A stretch of DNA of 44,821 nt from Niallia endozanthoxylica. GTDB taxonomy: Bacteria > Bacillota > Bacilli > Bacillales > Cytobacillaceae. Position 1 is the stretch's first letter; every line of letters starts with the position of its first letter. The DNA is taken from positions 1 to 44,821 of the forward strand of contig NZ_VYKL01000038.1 in assembly GCF_008710145.1 (NCBI RefSeq), written 5' to 3'. The translations under genes were made by a program, and so were the position numbers. Shown here piece after piece: positions 1 through 8,055 of this stretch. The notes beneath the pieces are model-generated. The model did not search any database. It was given only the letters and a program-made list of their open reading frames with translations, and had not been told where the DNA came from.

Positions 1-48
1 AGGTCTCCAAAACCTTTGGTGTGGGTTCGATTCCTACTACCCCTGCCA
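1..48 (+). tRNA. tRNA-Trp (CCA anticodon), 3' part only
   Basis: The window opens inside a tRNA. The anticodon loop CTCCAAA (anticodon CCA), the T arm with GTTCGATTCC and an acceptor end CCCCTG followed by an encoded CCA are visible. The 5' half lies outside the window. The anticodon and the acceptor sequence fit tRNA-Trp of Bacillus tRNA clusters. Confidence 0.88.
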
Positions 49-57
49 AATGATTAT

Positions 58-105
58 GGCGGCTGTGGCCCCGACTTCGCGGGTTCGAATCCAACTGGTC
101 CAGTT
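58..105 (+). pseudogene. tRNA remnant between tRNA-Trp and tRNA-Cys
   Basis: The 5' part, GGCGGCTGTGGC, resembles the start of tRNA-His, and a T-loop-like GGGTTCGAATCC follows at 81-92. The D arm and most of the anticodon arm are missing. The T stem does not pair (GCGGG against CCAAC) and the 3' end (AACTGGTCCAG) does not match the 5' end, so it cannot fold as a tRNA. In Bacillus clusters the order Trp-His-Gln-Gly-Cys is usual. This looks like the scar of a deletion that removed the genes between Trp and Cys, perhaps a His/Gln chimera. That origin is inference. Confidence 0.5.
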
Positions 106-108
106 TTC

Positions 109-182
<74 letters not shown>

Positions 183-297
183 TCCCATATATCAGTTTTG
201 AGGAAATTACACTTTATAAGATATCGATTTTTGAAGTGTGTAAAAAGGTTCGAATACGTAAATAGATAATACCCTTTAATTTTAAGGATTCACGAAC

Positions 298-327
298 ACC
301 TTCATTATTCTAGTGAGGGTTTTTTTG
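298..327 (+). terminator. Rho-independent terminator of the tRNA operon
   Basis: ACCTTCA (298-304) pairs with TGAGGGT (314-320), with one G-U pair, and a run of T follows to 326. It lies downstream of tRNA-Cys with no gene between. The stretch 183-297 shows nothing recognisable. Confidence 0.7.
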
Positions 328-416
328 TATAGAAGGAAAGAATGAATCTATAGTTGGCATGAACAATAGGGAACTATGGTAAGAGTAATTAATAATAACT
401 TAAGGAGGAAATGATG

Positions 417-677
417 ATGAGCTGGGAACGTAAAGCGCTTGAAAGAGTCATTGAATTGTTGGTGGAGAAAGACAAAGATTTTAAAGTGCTGAATGATCAT
501 TTGTATGATTTAGGAATTGTGGTTAATAAGAACAGTTCTGCATATGAAATTTTAAAGGATATAATGGATTGGGAATCAATGCCTATCAACCTTGCCTCAG
601 TTCAAGCACAAAATAACTCAAAAGAAATTTTTGTAAAAGATGCTCTAAAATACATAGAAGAAAAATTCAATAAGTAA
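417..677 (+). CDS. Small conserved-looking protein of unknown function
   Basis: An 86-residue acidic-to-neutral soluble protein rich in predicted helix, with no cysteine pair, signal peptide or membrane segment. I do not recognise the family. The Shine-Dalgarno AAGGAGG at 402-408 is followed by three in-frame ATG codons at 411, 414 and 417. The third has the best spacing (8 nt) and is chosen; 414 is nearly as good. It stands alone after the tRNA terminator, with no operon partner. Function unknown. Confidence 0.65.
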   Translation: MSWERKALERVIELLVEKDKDFKVLNDHLYDLGIVVNKNSSAYEILKDIMDWESMPINLASVQAQNNSKEIFVKDALKYIEEKFNK

Positions 678-852
678 AATAAAATGATTTATTAGGACAA
701 ACAGAGTATCATGAACCTAAAAAAACGATATAGTATAATAACTGTTAAATAAATAACTGCAGAGATCATTCTTGAAAGCCCTTAATTTTAATAGAAGCAT
801 GTTCGAGGAGCGTATGCACTAAACTACACTGGTGCAATACAAGGAGGAAAGC

Positions 853-1059
853 ATGCTAGGTATATTAGGTGGACTTTTAGCAGCTTGGTTACTGACCTTG
901 CTTGGGGTTCATTCGTTTATTATTACTGGTTTGTCTGAACTATTTCATTTGAACCTTACTATTGCGGGATATTATGTGCTGTTCGGTTTATTGGGATTCA
1001 TTTTAGAATTAATGTCATCAAAAAAGAAAATTAGGTTTAAACGGAAAAGAAGAAAATAG
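853..1059 (+). CDS. Small membrane protein, two hydrophobic segments and a basic tail
   Basis: A 68-residue protein beginning MLGILGGLLA. Residues about 2-22 and 35-54 are hydrophobic, and the C-terminus is a run of Lys and Arg, so a hairpin membrane protein with both ends in the cytoplasm is likely (positive-inside rule). The start at 853 is set by AAGGAGG at 841-847; a GTG 21 nt upstream overlaps nothing useful and has no ribosome binding site. A terminator follows at once. Family not recognised. Confidence 0.6.
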   Translation: MLGILGGLLAAWLLTLLGVHSFIITGLSELFHLNLTIAGYYVLFGLLGFILELMSSKKKIRFKRKRRK

Positions 1060-1068
1060 GAATTAAGT

Positions 1069-1107
1069 AAAAAGCTTGCATCTGCCAGAATTAGCTGCAA
1101 GCTTTTT
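1069..1107. terminator. Bidirectional terminator between convergent genes
   Basis: AAAAGCTTGCA pairs with TGCAAGCTTTTTT around a loop of about 15 nt. It lies between the small membrane protein gene (plus) and the FAD oxidase gene (minus), and has A and T runs on the two sides, so it can serve both strands. Confidence 0.85.
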
Positions 1108-1129
1108 TAGTCTTCATTTTGGGTAAAAG

Positions 1130-2251
1130 TTAGTCTCCCAATGCCCCTTCAACAGAATAATTTTCTAAATCAATTTCCAAATCGAGTCCAAGTGCAAGCT
1201 TAGCTAATTGGAATCCTAGAAATGGACCAACGGTTAATCCGGATGAGCCCAATCCGTTTGCTACTAAGATTCCCTTCCAGCCTGGCAACGGTCCGATAAT
1301 AGGAAGAAATCCTGGTGTAAAGGGGCGAAATCCGACCCTTGTCTCTAAATAACCTGCTTCTGACAAACCTGGAGCTGTTTCCAACGCTTTAGTGAAAATC
1401 TCGGATAACCCGCCAGCTGTAACCATGGTATCAAAAACATCTGTATCCTCATGAGTAGAGCCAGCAACGACTCTATTATCATCAAACGCTAATAGATACA
1501 AGGTTCCAGGAGGCATAACAACCGGCTGCTTGCCGCTATTTTCATCCTTTACTTTTAAGTGGGCGATTTGAGCCTTTTGAAATCTGACTTTTAGATCCAC
1601 TCCTAAAGGACTAAGTATTTGCGGTGCCCAAGCTCCTGTACATATGATGACCATATCTGCGGTCATTTCTTTCTGGCTCGTTCTAATTCCTGTTACGCGG
1701 GTTCCCTGGAACAGTAATCTTGCTTCGTCATAAATAAGTTCAGCCCCGTTTTTTTGAGCAGCCCTGAGCAGGGAATCTCTAAGTGCCCGGCCGTCAACGC
1801 GTGCACCCCCGCTGACATACACAGATGCGTATTCAGCATCAAGTGCAGGGAATAATTGTTTTGTTTCCTGTGAATTGAGACGGGCAACCTCACCAATCTC
1901 AGGAGCATCCTGACGTCTGACCAGAGCCCGTTCTGCCATTTTTTCTAGTTTCTTCTCATCCTTATGTAAACTGATTGCACCGACCCGAGAATATCCCGTA
2001 TGTATTTCTCCATCCTCTTTTAGTTCATCGATGAAGTCTGGATAATACCGAGCCCCTGCTTTGGCCAGTTCATACCAGGCTTTATTGCGGCGCTGGCTTA
2101 ACCAAGGGCAGACAATTCCTGCAGCAGCATCTGTTGCCTGCCCTTTGTCTTTTCGATCGACAACGATGACTTGAGCTCCTTTTTTGGCCAATTGATAGGC
2201 AGTCGAAGCCCCCAAAATGCCTGCTCCTACAACAATAATTTTTTGCATCAT
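1130..2251 (-). CDS. FAD-dependent amino acid oxidase/dehydrogenase (DadA/ThiO-like, DAO superfamily)
   Basis: Oxidises an amino acid or amine using FAD; the substrate cannot be read from sequence (glycine, sarcosine or a D-amino acid are family options). The N-terminus has the Rossmann dinucleotide motif VVGAGILGASTAYQLAKKG followed by an acidic VVD about 15 residues later. The C-terminus has the VGFRPFTPGFLPIIGP and NGLGSSGLTVGP segments typical of the DAO fold. 373 residues, normal for the family, no signal peptide. GGAGGG precedes two ATG codons (2251 and 2248); the second has better spacing. It lies 68 nt downstream of glpD but a terminator separates them. No thiamine genes are adjacent, so ThiO is not assigned. 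Confidence 0.82.
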   Translation of the reverse strand: MMQKIIVVGAGILGASTAYQLAKKGAQVIVVDRKDKGQATDAAAGIVCPWLSQRRNKAWYELAKAGARYYPDFIDELKEDGEIHTGYSRVGAISLHKDEKKLEKMAERALVRRQDAPEIGEVARLNSQETKQLFPALDAEYASVYVSGGARVDGRALRDSLLRAAQKNGAELIYDEARLLFQGTRVTGIRTSQKEMTADMVIICTGAWAPQILSPLGVDLKVRFQKAQIAHLKVKDENSGKQPVVMPPGTLYLLAFDDNRVVAGSTHEDTDVFDTMVTAGGLSEIFTKALETAPGLSEAGYLETRVGFRPFTPGFLPIIGPLPGWKGILVANGLGSSGLTVGPFLGFQLAKLALGLDLEIDLENYSVEGALGD

Positions 2252-2273
2252 AATCCCTCCTTGTCCTATTATT

Positions 2274-2298
2274 TAAAAAAAGAGTGTCGCAGCACCCT
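2274..2298 (-). terminator. Terminator after glpD
   Basis: On the minus strand GGGTG pairs with CACTC (one G-U) around CTGCGA, followed by TTTTTTT. It lies between glpD and the downstream FAD oxidase gene, so the two are probably not one simple operon. Confidence 0.55.
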
Positions 2299-2319
2299 TT
2301 ATACTGTCCGACAGATTAG

Positions 2320-3993
2320 CTATATATCTGACTCCAATGCATCTGTCAGATTCTGTATTTGTTTTTCAAGCTCTAAATGGAATTGTTCTTTTTTCTCAGC
2401 GCTCCAGCCAAGCTTTTGGCTCATTAGTTCTATAACAGGTGTTCTCCATTTTTTTACCCATTGTATTTGAAAAAGTAAGGCTCCTGTCCTCCGCAGAAAA
2501 AAGTCAACTGGTGTGTAAGCATACTCGTTTTCCAGGCTGTACATTACTTGTGCATATAGCGCAAGCGGCAGTTCAGATGCTTCAGCTTCATTTTTATTCT
2601 TTTCCATTATCTCATAAACATCATCAATGTTTGAGCCATATCTTTTGATAAGTAAATAAGCTTCATCTGTATTTAGTCCAAGCTTCAGTCCCTGATTAAG
2701 TTTCTTTTCGATAAAAGCAGGGAAGTTTTGTGCTCCGCCAACAGAGCCGCCCGAAATCGGCAACCGCTTTGTTTGGCAGGGAGGAAACGCAGCTTGAGCT
2801 TCTTTATGAAATTCTTTAGCAAGAGTATCTACAATTTTTTCAGCCATTTTGCGATAGCCGGTCAGCTTTCCTCCAGCAATTGATATTAATCCTGATGGTG
2901 AGGTCCAAATTTCATCCTTTCGTGAAATTTCAGAGGGTCCTTTGGAAGGTTCGTGAATAAGGGGTCTTACACCTGCCCAGCTGGATTCAATGTCATTTGC
3001 TTGTATATTTAAATCCGGAAAAATATAATGAATCGTATCTAGGAGATAATCACAGTCGCTGACTGTCATTCGCGGGTTTGTCAAATCCCCGTTGTACGGT
3101 GTATCTGTTGTGCCGACATAGGTCTTTCCATCCCGAGGAATCATTAAGACCATTCGTCCATCAGGAGTGTCAAAATAAAGTGCCTGCTGCAGCGGAAAAA
3201 CACTTTGGTCAAAAACAAGGTGAATGCCTTTCGTTAAAAATAAATGCTTATCCAGTAGTGAACGGTCTTGTTCTCTCAATCTATCGACCCAGGGACCGGC
3301 TGCGTTCACAATCTTTTTTGCGTGAATTTCACATTGCTGTCCATCCAGTTGATCTTCTATATAAACTCCCGCAAGCTTTTCGTTCTGATAGATAAAATTT
3401 GTTACTTTTGCATAATTCATAACGAGTGCGCCTTGGCTGGCTGCTTCTTTCAGTACTTCAATCGTCAATCTGGCATCGTCGGATCGGTATTCAACGAACA
3501 AGCCCCCGCCTAATAAGCCATCCTTTTTAAGTTTGGGCTCGAGTATCAGCATTTCTTCTTTACTTAACATGCGGCATCGTTCAGACTTTTTGACCCCTGC
3601 TAGAAAATCATATAGTCTTAGCCCCATGGAAGTGGCGAATATTCCAAATCCGGTGTTTTTGTAGACGGGTATCAGCATTTTTAGTGGAGTTGTAACATGT
3701 GGTCCATTGTCATAGACAATAGCCCGTTCTCTCCCCACTTCAGAAACGAGTTTCAATTCGAATTTTTTTAAATAACGCAAACCTCCATGGATTAATTTGG
3801 TGGACCGGCTGGATGTCCCAGCGGCAAAATCCTGCATTTCAACAAGTGCCGTTTTCATTCCCCTGCTTGCCGCATCTAATGCAATACCAGCGCCGGTAAT
3901 TCCTCCGCCTATAATCAATAAATCAAACTCCTGGTGTTCCATTTTCTCTAAAATTTGTTTTCTATTTAAACTGGAAAAGGTTTCGCTCATCAT
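2320..3993 (-). CDS. glpD: Aerobic glycerol-3-phosphate dehydrogenase
   Basis: Oxidises sn-glycerol 3-phosphate to dihydroxyacetone phosphate with FAD and passes electrons to menaquinone at the membrane face. At 557 residues it is full length for Bacillus GlpD. An FAD-binding motif LLIIGGGITGAGIALDAASRG sits near residue 25, followed by GTSSRSTKLIHGGLRYL, a GlpD hallmark; a C-terminal DAO_C-type helical domain follows residue about 400. GGAGGG precedes tandem ATG codons (3993, 3990). No glpF, glpK or glpP is in the window. The leader contains a strong hairpin (4053-4088), which suggests control by antitermination. Confidence 0.95.
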   Translation of the reverse strand: MMSETFSSLNRKQILEKMEHQEFDLLIIGGGITGAGIALDAASRGMKTALVEMQDFAAGTSSRSTKLIHGGLRYLKKFELKLVSEVGRERAIVYDNGPHVTTPLKMLIPVYKNTGFGIFATSMGLRLYDFLAGVKKSERCRMLSKEEMLILEPKLKKDGLLGGGLFVEYRSDDARLTIEVLKEAASQGALVMNYAKVTNFIYQNEKLAGVYIEDQLDGQQCEIHAKKIVNAAGPWVDRLREQDRSLLDKHLFLTKGIHLVFDQSVFPLQQALYFDTPDGRMVLMIPRDGKTYVGTTDTPYNGDLTNPRMTVSDCDYLLDTIHYIFPDLNIQANDIESSWAGVRPLIHEPSKGPSEISRKDEIWTSPSGLISIAGGKLTGYRKMAEKIVDTLAKEFHKEAQAAFPPCQTKRLPISGGSVGGAQNFPAFIEKKLNQGLKLGLNTDEAYLLIKRYGSNIDDVYEIMEKNKNEAEASELPLALYAQVMYSLENEYAYTPVDFFLRRTGALLFQIQWVKKWRTPVIELMSQKLGWSAEKKEQFHLELEKQIQNLTDALESDI

Positions 3994-4052
3994 GTATCCC
4001 TCCGTTAAAGAAAATATAATACAAGAATATTAGGGAATCCCTATGCTATAAT

Positions 4053-4088
4053 AGAAAGAGCCTAATTTCCTTGCAAAATTAGGCTCTT
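4053..4088 (-). promoter_or_regulatory. Hairpin in the glpD leader, candidate GlpP-type antitermination site
   Basis: AAAGAGCCTAATTT pairs with AAATTAGGCTCTTT around a loop of about 7 nt. On the minus strand it is followed by a moderately T-rich stretch (CTCTTTCTATTATAG) and lies about 60 nt upstream of the glpD start. Neither neighbour ends here (glpD and lrgA diverge), so a terminator is only useful as a leader attenuator. In B. subtilis glpD is controlled by GlpP antitermination at such a leader terminator. On the plus strand a TATAAT at 4047-4052 may instead belong to an lrgA promoter. Confidence 0.5.
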
Positions 4089-4165
4089 TTGTCATCATGA
4101 ATATTCATCGCTTATGTTAAATCTTATTATGAATGATGCTAGTCTTATGTAGGAGTGACAAGGAT

Positions 4166-4546
4166 ATGAAATTTATCTTGCAGCTTTTTTTTATCTGGTT
4201 GATTTACGCTGTATCAGATGTAATTGTCAGGTTCCTAGATTTACCTATCCCTGCGAGTGTGTTTGGTATGATTTTATTATTTATACTGTTAGTAAGCGGG
4301 ATAATAAAGGTACAGCATATTGAGAAGGCAACTACCTTTTTAAATAAACATCTAGCTTTCTTTTTCATTCCTTTTGCGGTAGGGTTAATGAATTATGGGG
4401 GACTTATACACGCAAGCGGCATTCAATTGCTGATTATGATTGCTGCCAGCTCAGTTATTGGTCTTCTTGTTACTTCAGGATTGACGCAGTTTCTAGCAAG
4501 AAGGGCGGTATCTAAGCATGAACAATCTCAGTCTAACTCTCATTAG
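4166..4546 (+). CDS. lrgA: LrgA/CidA-family membrane protein
   Basis: A 126-residue protein with four hydrophobic segments, matching the CidA/LrgA (holin-like) family: it starts MKFILQLFFIWLIYAVSDVI and has the conserved LPIPASVFGMILLF and FFIPFAVGLMNY segments. The start at 4166 has AGGAG about 10 nt upstream; an ATG 33 nt earlier lacks one. It overlaps lrgB by 29 nt, so the two are translationally coupled. In B. subtilis the homologous pair PftAB (YsbAB) moves pyruvate and is induced by LytST; in staphylococci LrgAB modulates murein hydrolases. No lytST is present here. Confidence 0.88.
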   Translation: MKFILQLFFIWLIYAVSDVIVRFLDLPIPASVFGMILLFILLVSGIIKVQHIEKATTFLNKHLAFFFIPFAVGLMNYGGLIHASGIQLLIMIAASSVIGLLVTSGLTQFLARRAVSKHEQSQSNSH

Positions 4547-5210
4547 TATCGGATTGACGATTGCGGTATACCTTGGTGCGAAATGGTTATCTGTAAGAGT
4601 GGCATCACCGTTTACGACACCAGTATTAACTGCAACGGTTGTGATTATTACCATACTTCATTTTATGGGTGTATCCTATGAGCAATACACACTTGCAAAG
4701 GATTGGATGACATTTCTATTAGGACCTGCAACGGTTGCGCTTGCGGTGCCAATGTATCAGAATCGGCAAGTGATTATGGAAAATTTAATTCCGGCTTTAT
4801 TTGGTTTGTCCATTGGTACCATTTCAACAATTATTTCTGCTGTATGGTTCTCGAAAGCACTCGGTTTATCGGAAACAATCCAGGCGACGTCGGCTGTGAA
4901 GGCTGTAACAACGCCAGTTGCTATTGAAACCGTGACACTTGTGGGTGGAGACCCTGCACTTGCAGCAGCCTTTGTTGTCATTGCAGGTGTTTTTGGTGCC
5001 ATTTTAGCACCTATGATTTTAACACTAACAAAGATTTCGGATCCTTTTTCTCGGGGTCTTGGCATCGGAACCATCTCACATGTTATTGGTACGACCCAGG
5101 CAGTAAGAGAAGGACCCATTCAAGGAGCAGTTTCAAGTATGGCGATGGGGTGCGCGGCAATCCTTACGTCAGTTATTCTGCCTTGGCTTTATCCGCTTAT
5201 TCAGCTATAA
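4518..5210 (+). CDS. lrgB: LrgB-family membrane protein
   Basis: A 230-residue protein with several membrane segments, of the LrgB/CidB family. Conserved stretches visible are FLGP-like FLLGPATVALAVPMYQN near residue 70, SVKAVTTPVAIE-like near residue 128 and GIGTISHVIGTTQA near residue 185. The full family length is present. It acts with LrgA in the membrane; depending on lineage the pair is described as an antiholin-like system or a pyruvate transporter. The 29-nt overlap with lrgA and the lack of another downstream partner point to a two-gene operon. Confidence 0.92.
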   Translation: MNNLSLTLISIGLTIAVYLGAKWLSVRVASPFTTPVLTATVVIITILHFMGVSYEQYTLAKDWMTFLLGPATVALAVPMYQNRQVIMENLIPALFGLSIGTISTIISAVWFSKALGLSETIQATSAVKAVTTPVAIETVTLVGGDPALAAAFVVIAGVFGAILAPMILTLTKISDPFSRGLGIGTISHVIGTTQAVREGPIQGAVSSMAMGCAAILTSVILPWLYPLIQL

Positions 5211-5352
5211 GTTATAAGACACATGTATATGATATAATTTAGAGAGCTCTTATAAATTATGGCTGCATGGTGAATCGGAATAGTTTAGAGAAGCTAATAG
5301 ATAGATTACATTTAAATTAAGATTATGCATGTTAATGAAGGAGTGATAGATA

Positions 5353-5823
5353 ATGGTTAAAAAAATGAATGTAGAAAGCTTTAATCTTGATCATACAAAG
5401 GTAAGGGCGCCTTATGTTCGTCTCGCTGGTGTAAAGACCGGACAAAATGGAGATGTCATTCATAAGTATGACGTTCGTTTGAAGCAGCCGAATAAGGAGC
5501 ATATGGAAATGCCTGCTCTTCATTCACTAGAACATTTAATGGCTGAAAATATTCGTAATCATACAGACCAGGTTGTGGATGTAAGTCCTATGGGCTGCCA
5601 GACCGGCTTTTATTTAACAATGATTAATCATGATAATCATGATGAAATTCTAGATATACTGGAGAAAACCTTAAAGGATGTTCTCGAAGCGGATGAAGTG
5701 CCGGCATGTAATGAGGTTCAATGCGGCTGGGCGGCCAGCCACAGTTTAGAAGGAGCAAAGGACCTTGCAAGTGAAATGCTGGCAAAGAGAAATGAATGGC
5801 AAGATGTTTTTGGAGAAGAATAA
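5353..5823 (+). CDS. luxS: S-ribosylhomocysteine lyase LuxS
   Basis: Cleaves S-ribosylhomocysteine to homocysteine and DPD, the precursor of autoinducer 2; part of the activated methyl cycle in the cytoplasm. 156 residues, the normal length. The metal ligands are visible: H57 and H61 in HSLEH and C124 in EVQCGWAASH; E60 is the catalytic base and C82 (MGCQTGFY) matches the catalytic Cys. GGAGTGATAGAT precedes the ATG. It stands alone with its own terminator, and a TATAAT at 5233-5238 about 115 nt upstream may be its -10 box. The leader shows no SAM riboswitch core that I can recognise. Confidence 0.97.
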   Translation: MVKKMNVESFNLDHTKVRAPYVRLAGVKTGQNGDVIHKYDVRLKQPNKEHMEMPALHSLEHLMAENIRNHTDQVVDVSPMGCQTGFYLTMINHDNHDEILDILEKTLKDVLEADEVPACNEVQCGWAASHSLEGAKDLASEMLAKRNEWQDVFGEE

Positions 5824-5838
5824 TAATATTGAGATAAT

Positions 5839-5873
5839 GAAAAGCTGCTTTCTGTTGGAAGCAGCTTTTTTCT
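5839..5873 (+). terminator. Terminator of luxS
   Basis: AAAGCTGCTT pairs with AAGCAGCTTTTTT around a short loop, directly downstream of luxS, followed by a T run. Confidence 0.88.
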
Positions 5874-5940
5874 TTGTCCAAGGAAGGTGTTCTTCTTCGA
5901 AGAAATTATATTGATATATATAATTCATGGATATTTTGTA

Positions 5941-6004
5941 TTGCAATACCTAAACTACTGGTATATGATGATTTCCTGTGTCACGAACCGTTCATGATGT
6001 GAAC
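5941..6004 (+). promoter_or_regulatory. Promoter and palindrome upstream of the MFS exporter
   Basis: TTGCAA (5941-5946), a 17-nt spacer and TATGAT (5964-5969) form a plausible sigma-A promoter. Just downstream GTTCA-N5-TGAAC (5990-6004) is a palindrome around or after the start site, a good place for a repressor. No regulator gene is adjacent. Confidence 0.45.
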
Positions 6005-6028
6005 AAATTGTAATTAGGGGGAACAAAC

Positions 6029-7543
6029 ATGGACCAAACAATGAATTCTGACCGCCCTCCCTATGGATTGATTGCAGTTCTGCTGGTCGGTGCTTTTATT
6101 ACATTTCTAAATAATACATTATTAAATATTGCCTTACCTTCCATTATGAAGGATTTAAATATTGAGACTGCAACTGTTCAGTGGTTAACAACTGGTTTCA
6201 TGCTGGTAAGTGGGATTATGATTCCAACTACAGCCTTTTTAATTCGTAAGTACTCGGTTAGGCAATTATTTCTAACGGCAATGGGACTATTTACTGCAGG
6301 AACGATTATTGCAGGGATATCTCATCTCTTTTTCATTTTATTATTAGGTCGTATGGTTCAAGCTGCTGGAGCAGCCATCATGATGCCGCTATTAATGAAT
6401 GTGATGTTAGTGAGCTTTCCGATTCACAAACGGGGAACAGCGATGGGGGTATTCGGCTTAATCTTAATGTTTGCGCCGGCAATTGGGCCTACCCTTTCGG
6501 GATGGATTGTGGAACATTATGATTGGAGAATGCTGTTCCATTTTATTACACCGATTGCTGCTATTATTCTTTTGGTTGGCTTTTTTATGCTAAAGGATAA
6601 AAAGGAGAAAGTGAATATCAGGCTTGATTCTTTATCAGTGCTTCTGTCGAGTATCGGATTCGGCGGATTACTGTATGGTTTTAGCTCTGCAGGAAATCAA
6701 GGATGGGATAATCCGCAAGTAGATATAACGATTGCAATCGGGGTTATTTCATTAGTTTTATTTATTTTGAGACAGGCTAAGCTTGAAGATCCGATGCTTA
6801 ACTTTGGTGTATATAAGTATCCGATGTTTGCTTTATCATCCGTCATTACGATGATTATGAATATGGCTATGTTTTCCGGCTTTTTACTTTTGCCCATTTA
6901 CGTTCAGACGATTCGCGGCATTTCTCCAATGGACGCTGGATTAATGCTGTTGCCGGGAGCCCTGCTTAACGCTGCCATGTCTCCTGTAACAGGGCGATTA
7001 TTTGACAAAATCGGCGGCAGAATTTTAGCGATTACCGGATTAGCCATTACGGCAATTTCAACCTATTTATTCAGTCAGCTAACATTTGAAACAACCTATA
7101 TGTATCTAGTCATTATTCATGCTATTAGGATGTTTGGATTATCACTTGTGATGATGCCTGTTTCAACAAATGGGCTAAATCAGCTTCCAAGACGGTTATA
7201 TCCACATGGAACGGCCATGAATAATACGTTAAACCAGGTATCTGGAGCAATAGGCACAGCACTATTGGTTACGCTCATGTCAATCCGTACGGAAACGGTT
7301 ATGTCTCGGTTAATGACAGATGCCATTCATCAAGGAGGAGCTCGGCCGACAGCAGAAGTGCAGCAGCAGATGCTTTCAAGTGCTACGTTAGATGGAATTA
7401 ATTTTACCTTCTTTGTTAGTACCATTATTATTGCTCTCGCCCTGGTTTTGGCTTTCTTTATTAAAAGGGCAACACCGGCAGAGGACCGAATAGAAGGGAA
7501 GCCTGGGAAGATGAATCGTCTAACGAAATTAGCTGAGAATTAA
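6029..7543 (+). CDS. MFS drug exporter, DHA2 family (EmrB/QacA/LmrB-like)
   Basis: A 504-residue proton-coupled exporter with about 14 membrane segments, the DHA2 type. Family motifs are visible: NNTLLNIALPSIMKDL in TM1, LGRMVQAAGAAIMMPL (motif B-like), and FAPAIGPTLSGWIVEHYDWRMLF (motif C and following) near residue 150. AGGGGGA lies 7-8 nt before the ATG. Substrates cannot be told; lincosamide-type or dye exporters such as LmrB are the closest remembered relatives. It is a single gene with its own promoter. Confidence 0.9.
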   Translation: MDQTMNSDRPPYGLIAVLLVGAFITFLNNTLLNIALPSIMKDLNIETATVQWLTTGFMLVSGIMIPTTAFLIRKYSVRQLFLTAMGLFTAGTIIAGISHLFFILLLGRMVQAAGAAIMMPLLMNVMLVSFPIHKRGTAMGVFGLILMFAPAIGPTLSGWIVEHYDWRMLFHFITPIAAIILLVGFFMLKDKKEKVNIRLDSLSVLLSSIGFGGLLYGFSSAGNQGWDNPQVDITIAIGVISLVLFILRQAKLEDPMLNFGVYKYPMFALSSVITMIMNMAMFSGFLLLPIYVQTIRGISPMDAGLMLLPGALLNAAMSPVTGRLFDKIGGRILAITGLAITAISTYLFSQLTFETTYMYLVIIHAIRMFGLSLVMMPVSTNGLNQLPRRLYPHGTAMNNTLNQVSGAIGTALLVTLMSIRTETVMSRLMTDAIHQGGARPTAEVQQQMLSSATLDGINFTFFVSTIIIALALVLAFFIKRATPAEDRIEGKPGKMNRLTKLAEN

Positions 7544-7648
7544 GGGGGAGGTTAGGTAGGACAACCTTTGGGTAAGAGAAGAAAGGTATGTTCTTCGTAG
7601 TTTCTCCTGATAATACTTAGTTGGAATCAATTGGAGTCGCAATAGGTA

Positions 7649-7677
7649 GTGACAGAAAAACAACATCCTGTTATACT
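7649..7677 (+). promoter_or_regulatory. Sigma-A-type promoter of the lysine riboswitch transcript
   Basis: GTGACA (7649-7654), exactly 17 nt, then TATACT (7672-7677). Transcription would begin about 30 nt before the aptamer. Confidence 0.6.
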
Positions 7678-7711
7678 ATTTTAGAAAAATAAAATATTAC
7701 CTTATCATTCC

Positions 7712-7893
7712 GTTGGGGTAGAGGCGCGGTATTTATGAGTAGATTGTGTGAGGATGACAACAATGAACACAATGGAAAGGAAACACTGCCGAAGCAGTTG
7801 AATTTGTCAATGTTTAGCTGCTGGGGTTGCTCTAAATAAGAGCAGCACTGTCATTATGAAGGAAATCCTTCTAATGAAGAGCTACAGATCGTG
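7712..7893 (+). ncRNA. Lysine riboswitch (L box) aptamer
   Basis: The conserved L-box blocks appear in order: GGTAGAGGCGCG with ATGAGTA at the 5' side, AAAGGAAACACTGCCGAAGCAG in the middle, CTGGGGTTGCTC, then GCACTGTCATTATGAAGGA, and a closing AGAGCTAC that pairs with the first GGTAG. A terminator follows at 7918-7954, so lysine binding should end transcription before the transporter gene. The remaining part of the 7544-8055 gap shows nothing else. Confidence 0.93.
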
Positions 7894-7917
7894 GTGGAGA
7901 AACAGTTGCTTAATAAT

Positions 7918-7955
7918 GGGCAGCAATAGATATTTCTCTATTGCTGCCCTTTTTA
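7918..7955 (+). terminator. Riboswitch expression-platform terminator
   Basis: GGGCAGCAATAG (7918-7929) pairs with CTATTGCTGCCC (7938-7949), then TTTTT. It stands between the lysine aptamer and the transporter gene, the standard lysine-OFF arrangement in Bacillota. Confidence 0.92.
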
Positions 7956-8055
7956 TTTACGTACCTCGAGTAAGGAGGTAAATATAGAACATAAGTTAAC
8001 TGCTCCTCTTCCTATGTCAAGTTCACCCCTCAATAATATGGAGGAGGAAACTGGA

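Noticed and set aside
4757..5119. Long open frame on the minus strand inside lrgB
   Set aside because: It lies opposite a clear gene, has no ribosome binding site and no family-like sequence.
5211..5352. SAM (S-box) riboswitch before luxS
   Set aside because: I looked for the conserved S-box core and a terminator and saw neither; only AT-rich leader.
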